Assembly (NCBI GenBank): GCA_910578245.1 | Contig: CAJTPC010000031.1 | Span: 1 to 14,176 of the forward strand | DNA length: 14,176 nt | Origin: an uncultured Christensenella sp. | Lineage (GTDB): Bacteria; Bacillota; Clostridia; Christensenellales; UBA3700 | Reading direction: 5' to 3' | Part shown: piece after piece, positions 1 through 5,397 of the stretch | Numbering within the stretch: position 1 is the first letter of the stretch | Layout: each line of letters opens with the position of its first letter | Program-made: the position numbers and the translations under genes | Notes under the pieces: generated by a model | The model's database searches: none | Seen by the model: the letters and a program-made list of their open reading frames with translations, nothing else | What the model was told of the DNA's origin: nothing

Positions 1-162
1 GTTCGGCGAGAAGAGAGATAGGCAAAGAATAAAATAGCGGATTTTTTGTCAAGATAGTCTTCGGCGAGCGTCGTCGTACTTGCTGTACGTCGGCGTGAGC
101 CAAAGGCTGTATTGGCGGAAAAGACGCATTTTAGTTTTGCCTAACCTCTCTTCTCGCCGAAC
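1..162. repeat. 162-bp full-length imperfect palindrome (element copy 1)
   Basis: The outer 17 bases GTTCGGCGAGAAGAGAG (1-17) are perfectly complementary to 146-162. The arms continue as an imperfect inverted repeat down to the centre CGTAC-TTGCT-GTACG at 75-89, which is the exact midpoint. A second element of the same design lies at 5238-5397. On the minus strand it starts 3 bases after the stop codon of the small ORF at 166-339, so it would form the 3' UTR of the hprK transcript. There is no ORF or U-tract inside it. It could be a non-autonomous mobile palindrome, a transcript-end structure, or both. It begins at the window edge and could extend further. Confidence 0.8.
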
Positions 163-165
163 ACC

Positions 166-339
166 TTACCAATCTTCATGACGGTCTATCTTTATATCCG
201 TATAGAACTCTTTATATTTTCGCTTAAAGGCTTCGCTGTCGCTCTCGTACTTTTCAGAAGCAAGCAAATCTTCCTCATCCATACCCTCGCAATCTTCGTC
301 GCAAAGTCGAGCGAGTTTCATTTTTTCGTAGTTGTTCAT
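166..339 (-). CDS. Small acidic protein, 57 aa, translationally coupled to hprK
   Basis: This ORF begins with ATG at 339-337, overlapping the hprK stop as TAATG, and ends with TAA at 166-168. The product starts MNNYEKMKLARLCDED and ends TDIKIDRHEDW. It is rich in Asp, Glu and Lys, has two Cys near residues 13 and 16, and has no signal peptide or membrane segment, so it is probably cytosolic. A weak AAAGGA lies 13 bases upstream inside hprK, so translation is probably by coupling to hprK. I do not recognise the family. The stop-start overlap and an uninterrupted frame to the palindrome boundary support it being real, but it is short and could be chance. Confidence 0.55.
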   Translation of the reverse strand: MNNYEKMKLARLCDEDCEGMDEEDLLASEKYESDSEAFKRKYKEFYTDIKIDRHEDW

Positions 340-1282
340 TATATCAAATTCGTCCTTTTGCGCAATTCTTCTAAGGCATCGTAGCCTTGTATTTTAAGTT
401 GGTAATTGCGAGTGGCTACCTCAACGATTACCGCTAAGTTACGACCTGCAAGTACGGGTACGTTGATTTGCGGACGGCTTTCGCCTAGTATCTCAAAGGT
501 ATTGTCCATAGAACCAAGTCTATCGTAGTCCTCAAGATTAGCGTCATTATCAAGGTGTATTACAAGGTCTATGGTTTCGCTGTCAAGCACCGCGCTTACG
601 CCGTACATACTCTTGATGTCTATTATGCCAAGTCCTCTTACTTCAATAAAGTGTTTGATTTTGTCGGGCGCTCTGCCTATACAAGGTCGTTACGCACCTT
701 TTTGACGATTACCGCATCATCGGCAATTATGCGATGTCCCCTATTGATAAGTTCTATCGCCGTTTCGCTCTTACCCATACCGCTAGTACCTGTCAAAAGA
801 ACTCCTACGCCGTTGATATCCAAAAGCGAGCCGTGAACTACCTCTATTGGCGCAAGCAAATCGTCTAGATATGCGCTTATCTCCTGCATCAGCCACGTAG
901 TGGTCATGTCCGACAACAGCACCGGTATGCCGTATTGCTTGGCTATATCTATCTCCATTTTGGTGGGCTTAATACCCCTAGCGTAAATAATACAAGGTAT
1001 CTTTTGATTAAAAAGTCTAGTCAATGCCTTTTCTTTTATATCGTCTTGCAAAGTAGCAAGATAATAATACTCTGCATAACCTATTACCTGTACGCGCACG
1101 TTGCCAAAATAGTCTTCAAAACCCGCTAAAAACAAACCCGGACGATTGACAAGTACGGACTTAAAAGTAATATCGTCGTCTTTATCTCCCACAAGAATTT
1201 CCAATTCGCATTGTCTGCAAAACTCTCCGAGCTTGGTGGTTTCGACGATAGCTTCTTCTAGCATCTGCTTGTTGGTATTCAT
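339..1282 (-). pseudogene. hprK: HPr kinase/phosphorylase, broken by a single-base frameshift
   Basis: HprK phosphorylates HPr at Ser46 and reverses the reaction, which controls carbon catabolite repression. Frame 1 (1282-677) gives the N-terminal domain, the VVHG segment with the catalytic His, the Walker A loop GTSGMGKSE and IIADDA, then stops after VRNDLV. The rest continues in another frame from about 687 as IGRAPDKIKHFIEVRGLG, IIDIKSMYGV and GRNLAVIVEVA, ending at 339. Together they make about 314 residues, the usual length. One missing base after GACCTTGT explains the break. A -1 ribosomal slip at the CAAAAAG run is excluded because that frame meets TAA before the join. The ATG at 1282 has AAGGAG 7 bases upstream. 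The cause is either a sequencing or assembly error or a recent loss. Every catalytic motif is otherwise intact, which favours error or a very young mutation. Confidence 0.9.
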
Positions 1283-1306
1283 AGAATGCTCCTTTGATAA
1301 TGATAT

Positions 1307-1343
1307 AGATTCTTCGACTTCGCTACGCTTCGCTCAGAATGAC
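1307..1343. repeat. Short interspersed repeat, GTCATTCTGAGCG type
   Basis: On the minus strand this reads GTCATTCTGAGCGAAGCG..., ending ...AAGAATCT. It belongs with the related copies at 4678-4714 and 5124-5152, which share the pattern GT-ATT-C(GA)G-AGCG-AG...GA-AATCT. Short imperfect palindromes of this type are scattered between genes in many bacterial genomes (recalled, not searched). This copy sits upstream of hprK and appears to have seeded the 48-bp tandem array that follows. Confidence 0.6.
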
Positions 1344-1552
1344 GGCGGAGAGCGATTTTCCCTGACTAAGTTACGCTTCGCTCAGAATGACGGCGGAGAG
1401 CGATTTTCCCTGACTAAGTTACGCCTGGCTCAGAATGACGATAGGTAGCGATTTTCCCTGACTAAGTTACGCTTCGCTCAGAATGACGGCGGAGAGCGAT
1501 TTCCCTCACTAAGTTACGCTACGCTCAGAAGGACTATGGGCAGCGATATTTG
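1324..1552. repeat. Tandem array, 48-bp unit, about 4.8 copies
   Basis: The unit starts ACTAAGTTACGCTTCGCTCA and ends GCGATTTTCCCTG. There is a partial copy at 1324-1364, full copies at 1365-1412, 1413-1460 and 1461-1507 (one T short), and a degraded copy at 1508-1552. The second and fourth copies are nearly identical. The third differs around GCCTGGCT and GATAGGTAG. The copies are directly adjacent with no unique spacers, so this is a minisatellite and not CRISPR. It fills nearly all of the 282-base gap between the HAD gene and hprK. The array contains no promoter or credible gene. Confidence 0.9.
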
Positions 1553-1564
1553 AAGAGTTGAGTT

Positions 1565-2374
1565 CTATAAACAAAATTTATATATTACTTGCGCAACGGC
1601 ATCGTTGTCGTTGGTATCTGCGACGAAGTCTGCAGAAAGTTTTACGGGCTCCATAGCGTTGCCTACGGCTATGCCAAGTCCTGCCGTCTTTATCATCTCA
1701 ATATCGTTTTCGCTGTCGCCCATAGCTATTGCGTCCTTAACGTCGATGCCATATCTCGCGCAAAGCCATTTGATAGCTTCACCCTTATTGATACCCTTAG
1801 TGATAGCCTCGACTACGAGTTGGTGCGAACGCATTATGGCAAGATGCGGAAATTTTTCTCTGCCCTCTTGCACAAACTTTTTGCAATGTTCGTCATCGGC
1901 AAGTATGACAACTTTTATCGGCAAATACTCGCTCTGCTCGACAAACTGCGACAATGGCATATGCGTAACTTCATAGCCGACTGCGCAAATACCTATAAAT
2001 ATACCTACCGCTTCGTTGTATTCTTGGCAATACGGAGTGTCGTTGAGATATACAAGAGGCGTATAGTCCTCGCCCAAACTCTCAACGTATTTGAGTATGG
2101 CTATGGTGTCGTCTTTGTCAAAATACTTTCCGAAAATTTGCTTCTTTGACTTGATGTCGAATATTCCACCGCCTTGATATACTATGACGTCGCCGTCAAG
2201 TTGGAGTTCTTCTAACTTGGGATAAATCGCAGAAAACAGCCTGCCCGTGGATACGACAAACTTTCCGCCTGCTTTAGTAAATTCTTTAATTGCTCTTTTG
2301 TTGGTGGGCGATATTGTGTGGTCTTCTCTGTATAAAGTGCCGTCAAAATCGCAAAATATGGCTTTGTATCTCAT
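1565..2374 (-). CDS. Cof-type HAD-superfamily phosphatase
   Basis: This is a 269-residue cytosolic phosphatase of the Cof/YkrA group, which dephosphorylates sugar phosphates or flavin and other small phosphates. Its substrate cannot be read from sequence. Motif I is FCDFDGTL near residues 7-14 (two catalytic Asp), motif II VVSTGR, motif III the Lys of GINKGEA, and motif IV AMGDSENDIEM, so all catalytic motifs are present. The stretch between II and III is a C2-type cap. I place the start at ATG 2374 (MRYKAIF), not at the in-frame ATG at 2392: family members begin just before the first Asp motif, and a promoter lies exactly 6 bases before 2374. There is no Shine-Dalgarno sequence at either ATG. 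It lies between uvrC and hprK on the same strand. Confidence 0.88.
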   Translation of the reverse strand: MRYKAIFCDFDGTLYREDHTISPTNKRAIKEFTKAGGKFVVSTGRLFSAIYPKLEELQLDGDVIVYQGGGIFDIKSKKQIFGKYFDKDDTIAILKYVESLGEDYTPLVYLNDTPYCQEYNEAVGIFIGICAVGYEVTHMPLSQFVEQSEYLPIKVVILADDEHCKKFVQEGREKFPHLAIMRSHQLVVEAITKGINKGEAIKWLCARYGIDVKDAIAMGDSENDIEMIKTAGLGIAVGNAMEPVKLSADFVADTNDNDAVAQVIYKFCL

Positions 2375-2380
2375 AGTCAC

Positions 2381-2409
2381 ATAATAGTACATTTTTGGTG
2401 AAATGTAAA
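2381..2409 (-). promoter_or_regulatory. Predicted leaderless sigma-A promoter of the HAD gene
   Basis: On the minus strand TTTACA (2409-2404), a 17-base spacer and TATTAT (2386-2381) match the -35 and -10 consensus at 5 of 6 each. Six bases (GTGACT) separate the -10 from ATG 2374, so the expected start of transcription falls on the A of the start codon. The region is AT-rich, so chance matches occur, but uvrC has the same geometry. Confidence 0.55.
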
Positions 2410-2424
2410 TTGATTTTATTTATT

Positions 2425-4254
2425 TTATAAAGAAGTATGGAAATGTAAATACACGTTTTCTGCCGTCCGTCTGTCCACACCCTTAACCAGCATTAAGTCC
2501 TCAACAGACGCGTTTTTTATATTCTCCAAATTCTTGAACGCGTCAAACAGCGCCTTAACGCGTTTTTCGCCTACGCCGTCAATAGCCAATAGTTTGCTGT
2601 GCGTCTGACGCTTTTGACGCAGAGAGCGGTGAAAAGTAATTGCAAAGCGGTGAGCTTCGTCCCTTATGCGTTGCAAAACCTTCAACGCGTAACTATTGCG
2701 AGGTAAGATAACAGGTTGGCTTTGATAAGGCACGAATACCTCTTCTTCTCTCTTGGCAAGACCTATCACGGATATATCGTCCACGCCTTTGTCTTTCAAT
2801 ATCTCTACCACGCTACTTAGCTGTCCCTTACCGCCGTCTATGACAAGCAAGTCGGGACGCGTAGAAAAGCTCTCGTCCTCGCCCTTTGCCAGTTCTTCGA
2901 TACGTCTTGTCAACGCTTCTTGCAGTCCTGCAAAGTCGTCGTTGCCGAGGGCGTATTTCATCTTGAATTTTCTATAGTGAGCCTTGTTGGGAGCGCCGTT
3001 GGTGAATACGACCATAGACGCGACCTTGTCCGTGCCTTGCACGTGGGATATGTCGTAGCACTCCATTCTTATTGGCATATTGGGCAATTTTAGATACTCT
3101 TGAAGCTGTATGATAGCGCCCACGGTCATATTGTCCTCGCGCTCTTTTATCGACAATGATTTTTCAAGATAATCGGACGCGTTGTTTTGCGCCATATCTG
3201 CCAACTGCCGTCTAACGCCTTGGTGCGGAAGTATTATATTTACTTTGTTTCCTTTCTTTTGCGCGAGGTACTCCCCAAGCAATTCGCACTCGTCGATCGG
3301 CGAAGCCACGATAATTTCGCTCGCTATATAATTAACCTTGTCGTAGTACGCCAAAATAAAGTTGGACAGAACCACTTCATCGCTAGGCGAAAGGTCGTTG
3401 ACAACTTGTTTATCCGAACCGACAAGTTTTCCGCCTCGTACGAAAAGTACGCTGACTACAGTATTCAATCCGTTGCTTGCGATAGCAAATATATCTAAGT
3501 CAAAGTCCTTAGGCAAAGCAGTTACTTGACGGCGTACCAACTTGTCCAAAATCTCCAACTTCTTTCGATAAAATATGGCAAGCTCAAAGTCCTCGTTCTC
3601 CGCAGATTCATTCATCTTTTGCTGTAAAAGATTGGCGACCTTTTTATCGTTGCCTGATAAAAAAGATATTACTTCTTCTATCTGCTTAGCGTACTGCTCT
3701 TTGCTACAGCGACCGTCGCACGGCGCTAAACAACGGTTGATATGGAAATTAAGACACGGTCTATGATTTTTCGGCAAGCGAGAAAAGTCATGATTGCACG
3801 AGCGCAAACAAAACGCGCTTTCTACAAGCTCCAAAATGTCTTTGCTGGTTATGCCCTGCATATAAGGTCCAAAATACTTTGCGCCGTCATTCTTGAGTCT
3901 TCGCACTACCTCGACTTTGGGAAATTCTTGCTTGACGTTGATTTTGATAAACGGATATGACTTGTCGTCTTTTAGAAGTATGTTATACGGAGGTTTATGC
4001 TTTTTTATGAGATTATTCTCAAGCACAAGCGCCTCTATTTCATTGGCTGTAATAATGTATTCAAAATCCGCTATATGCGAAACAAGACGGATTGTCTTTT
4101 CGCTCTTGTTGGAAGAATTAGAAAAATATTGATTAACTCTGTTTTTTAGATTTCTCGCCTTACCCACGTACAAAATCTGATTGCCGGCAGACTTCATTAT
4201 ATATACACCGCTTTGCGTAGGCAAGTCTTTGAGTTTTTGTCTTATTTTATCCAT
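2425..4254 (-). CDS. uvrC: Excinuclease ABC subunit C
   Basis: UvrC makes both incisions around a lesion in the UvrABC nucleotide excision repair complex. The 609 residues are close to the usual family length. In order: the GIY-YIG nuclease (residues about 12-95, with GVYIM, ILYVGKA, the Arg of ARNLKNRV and the Glu of NEIEALVLENN); a Cys cluster (CLRSC, RPCLNF, RCLAPC) like the one reported to hold an iron-sulphur cluster in some UvrC; the UVR motif that binds UvrB (about 203-238); the RNase H-like nuclease (ECYDISHVQG, LLVIDGGKGQLS, RDEAHRFAI); and C-terminal tandem helix-hairpin-helix motifs (LLAIDGVGEKRV, LMLVKGVDRRTAE). The ATG at 4254 has no Shine-Dalgarno sequence but has an extended -10 promoter directly before it. 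uvrC close to hprK is a common clostridial arrangement. The gene looks intact. Confidence 0.98.
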   Translation of the reverse strand: MDKIRQKLKDLPTQSGVYIMKSAGNQILYVGKARNLKNRVNQYFSNSSNKSEKTIRLVSHIADFEYIITANEIEALVLENNLIKKHKPPYNILLKDDKSYPFIKINVKQEFPKVEVVRRLKNDGAKYFGPYMQGITSKDILELVESAFCLRSCNHDFSRLPKNHRPCLNFHINRCLAPCDGRCSKEQYAKQIEEVISFLSGNDKKVANLLQQKMNESAENEDFELAIFYRKKLEILDKLVRRQVTALPKDFDLDIFAIASNGLNTVVSVLFVRGGKLVGSDKQVVNDLSPSDEVVLSNFILAYYDKVNYIASEIIVASPIDECELLGEYLAQKKGNKVNIILPHQGVRRQLADMAQNNASDYLEKSLSIKEREDNMTVGAIIQLQEYLKLPNMPIRMECYDISHVQGTDKVASMVVFTNGAPNKAHYRKFKMKYALGNDDFAGLQEALTRRIEELAKGEDESFSTRPDLLVIDGGKGQLSSVVEILKDKGVDDISVIGLAKREEEVFVPYQSQPVILPRNSYALKVLQRIRDEAHRFAITFHRSLRQKRQTHSKLLAIDGVGEKRVKALFDAFKNLENIKNASVEDLMLVKGVDRRTAENVYLHFHTSL

Positions 4255-4260
4255 AGTAGT

Positions 4261-4289
4261 ATTATACCACTTATAATTAGTCGTTGCAA
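4261..4289 (-). promoter_or_regulatory. Predicted leaderless extended -10 promoter of uvrC
   Basis: On the minus strand TTGCAA (4289-4284), a 17-base spacer ending in TGG, and TATAAT (4266-4261) form an extended -10 promoter. Only ACTACT separates the -10 box from ATG 4254, so transcription should begin at the start codon itself. The promoter fills the 51-base gap after the ArsR gene, so uvrC need not depend on readthrough from it. Confidence 0.7.
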
Positions 4290-4305
4290 TAAAAACTTGA
4301 AACCA

Positions 4306-4647
4306 TTAATTGCTAGGGCAAGCGTTTTCGACGCCTATTGTCAAGGTGCGCTCTACGTTTTCGTTGATAATGCGGTAAAAAACTATTTTTCCGTATCTGC
4401 GACACCCAACGATTTTGTTGTCGCGAAGCAATTTAAGTTGGTGAGAGATCGTAGTTTGGTTTAGTCCGAGTATATAGCTCAAGTCGCCTACGCATAACTC
4501 CATACTGCACAGCGCGCAAAGTATCTTAAGACGCGTACTGTCGGAAAAGATATAAAAATAGTCGGCTGAATTACGCAATACTCCGTTGGGCGGTAGGCAA
4601 TCCCTGACAAAATTCTCTTGCTGTTCGCTGACGGTAAGACATATCAT
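4306..4647 (-). CDS. ArsR/SmtB-family winged-helix repressor
   Basis: This 113-residue dimeric repressor is of the type that leaves DNA when it binds metal or is oxidised. The core reads SDSTRLKILCALCSMELCVGDL (dimer and sensing helix), then ILGLNQTTISHQLKLLRD (recognition helix) and CRRYGKIVFYRI (beta wing). Three Cys cluster in ILCALCSMELC and two more lie near the N-terminus (MICL, RDCLPP). That fits an alpha-3-type thiol site (ELCVGDL as in SmtB). The His/Asp residues of the SmtB alpha-5 zinc site are absent from INENVERTLTIGVEN. I chose ATG 4647 because GAGGAG lies 10 bases upstream. The longer frame to 4740 reads through a repeat and has no ribosome binding site. It is divergent from the Cys-rich gene at 4838, a plausible target. 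The effector is unknown. Confidence 0.88.
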   Translation of the reverse strand: MICLTVSEQQENFVRDCLPPNGVLRNSADYFYIFSDSTRLKILCALCSMELCVGDLSYILGLNQTTISHQLKLLRDNKIVGCRRYGKIVFYRIINENVERTLTIGVENACPSN

Positions 4648-4677
4648 ACGTTGTGTTCTCCTCTTATTTAATAGGTA

Positions 4678-4714
4678 GAGATTTCTCCATTCCGCTACGC
4701 TCAGTCGAAATAAC
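4678..4714. repeat. Short interspersed repeat upstream of the ArsR gene
   Basis: On the minus strand it reads GTTATTTCGACTGAGCGTAG... and ends with GGAGAAATCTC. It is the same family as 1307-1343 and 5124-5152. It sits 30 bases upstream of the ArsR start codon, inside the falsely extended open frame. Confidence 0.6.
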
Positions 4715-4754
4715 AAAGCGGTGGTAAAAAACGAAATCAAAATATTCTATTAAC

Positions 4755-4781
4755 TTTATTGTAAATTAGTAACACAATAAA
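4755..4781. promoter_or_regulatory. Candidate ArsR operator, 8-bp inverted repeat
   Basis: TTTATTGT (4755-4762) and ACAATAAA (4774-4781) form a perfect 8-bp inverted repeat with 11 bases between. It lies in the divergent region between the ArsR gene and the Cys-rich gene. ArsR-family operators are AT-rich inverted repeats of about this span, so it is a reasonable autoregulation site. It is AT-rich, so chance cannot be excluded. Confidence 0.35.
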
Positions 4782-4799
4782 TTTTTAAGACATATTGTA
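4771..4799 (+). promoter_or_regulatory. Possible sigma-K-like promoter of the Cys-rich gene
   Basis: AACA (4771-4774), 16 bases, then CATATTGTA (4791-4799) fits the recalled Bacillus subtilis sigma-K pattern mACm-N16/17-CATAnnnTA. It would start transcription about 30 bases before the Shine-Dalgarno-preceded ATG at 4838. No good sigma-A pair was seen. This depends on the organism sporulating, which the window does not show. Confidence 0.3.
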
Positions 4800-4837
4800 G
4801 ATTGATAAGGCTTTTTGACAAAAAGGAGGTAATATAT

Positions 4838-5056
4838 ATGAACAATAATTGTACAAGTCTTTTACTTTTGGTAGCTCTTTTGAGTTTTAACAATTCATGC
4901 GGTTGCAATAACAACGGATGCAATAGTTGTAATGATTGCGGTTGTAACAACTGCGGATGCAATAACAGCGGATTGTTCGGCAACAACGCCGGTTTGCTCT
5001 GCCTGTTGTTAGCGTTCTTGTCCAGCGCAAATTGTCCGCTAACGACCAGCGTATAA
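4838..5056 (+). CDS. Small cysteine/asparagine-rich protein, 72 aa
   Basis: The start is ATG 4838, with a near-perfect AAGGAGGT at 4823-4830. An upstream in-frame ATG at 4802 has no such site. The protein has a hydrophobic N-terminal segment (LLLLVALL, residues 8-15), a core of CGC, GC, CNSCNDCGC and CNNCGC (residues 21-41), and a second hydrophobic segment (LLCLLLAFL, residues 53-61). There are 11 Cys in 72 residues. Small Asn/Gly/Cys-rich proteins of this sort occur in Clostridia, sometimes annotated as chorion-class high-cysteine proteins and sometimes suspected of being coat or envelope components; this is family recall, and the function is unknown. The core could bind metal or cross-link by disulphides. 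It is divergent from a thiol-rich ArsR regulator and convergent with dnaJ, whose terminator overlaps its stop codon. Confidence 0.75.
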   Translation: MNNNCTSLLLLVALLSFNNSCGCNNNGCNSCNDCGCNNCGCNNSGLFGNNAGLLCLLLAFLSSANCPLTTSV

Positions 5057-5084
5057 AAAATCCCCTCTCGTTTAGCGAGAAAGG
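5055..5084 (-). terminator. Intrinsic terminator of the heat-shock operon
   Basis: On the minus strand CCTTTCTCG (5084-5076), loop CTAAA and CGAGAGGGG (5070-5062) make a 9-bp stem with two G-U pairs, followed by A and TTTTTT (5060-5055). It lies about 310 bases past the dnaJ stop and overlaps the end of the convergent Cys-rich gene. On the plus strand the stem is weaker and has no U-tract. The sequence CGTTTAGCGAGAA within it resembles the end of the palindromic element at 5238. Confidence 0.75.
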
Positions 5085-5123
5085 AACTCCCTACGTTCAA
5101 GGTAATAGTGAAATAGTATCGGT

Positions 5124-5152
5124 GAGATTTCTCGACTACGCTCGAAATGACA
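5124..5152. repeat. Short interspersed repeat, TCATTTCGAGCG type
   Basis: On the minus strand this reads TGTCATTTCGAGCGTAGTCG then AGAAATCTC. It is an imperfect palindrome related to 1307-1343 and 4678-4714. A further fragment, TCTACGCTCATAATAAC, follows near 5162-5178. The whole 5085-5237 stretch between the terminator and element copy 2 holds only repeat debris and no credible gene. Confidence 0.6.
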
Positions 5153-5237
5153 TTTATATTTGTCTACGCTCATAATAACCAAAACTAGCATAGCGAGCAA
5201 TCAGATACTCTTGCGAATATGCAAATGACATAAGCTC

Positions 5238-5397
5238 GTTTGGCGAGAAGGGAGCGACGTAAGATTTTCACGCGCAAGAATGTTTTCCAGACTATGAAAA
5301 CGAACGCAGGCGTACTGTATGTACGTCAAGTGAGTTTGAAGAAGTATGGGAAGCATTATTGCCGCGCAAAATTACGGCGCCTACCTTTGAGCCAAAC
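5238..5397. repeat. 160-bp full-length imperfect palindrome (element copy 2)
   Basis: The ends GTTTGGC (5238-5244) and GCCAAAC (5391-5397) are complementary. The arms remain an imperfect inverted repeat to the centre CGTAC-TGTAT-GTACG at 5311-5325, which is the midpoint. Copy 1 at 1-162 shares the GTTYGGCGAGAAG end, the CGTAC-N5-GTACG centre and the length, while the arms differ in sequence but remain self-complementary. On the minus strand the element starts on the last base of the dnaJ stop codon, so it is the first part of the operon's 3' UTR. There is no ORF, and no target-site duplication was recognised. Confidence 0.78.

Noticed and set aside
670..710. Programmed -1 frameshift in hprK at CAAAAAG
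   Set aside because: After slipping there, the new frame meets TAA within three codons, before the join to the C-terminal half. No slippery site lies in the short permitted interval.
1324..1552. CRISPR array
   Set aside because: The 48-bp units are directly adjacent with no unique spacers, and no cas genes are present.
1589..2149. 186-residue ORF on the plus strand
   Set aside because: It is antisense to the HAD gene, whose catalytic motifs are all present. It has no family motifs.
4648..4740. Longer N-terminus for the ArsR protein
   Set aside because: The extension translates an interspersed repeat and lacks a ribosome binding site. ATG 4647 has GAGGAG upstream and fits the family length.
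4756..5100. 114-residue Pro/Leu/Gln-rich ORF on the minus strand
   Set aside because: It is the antisense shadow of the Cys-rich gene; its composition comes from the Asn/Cys codons read backwards.
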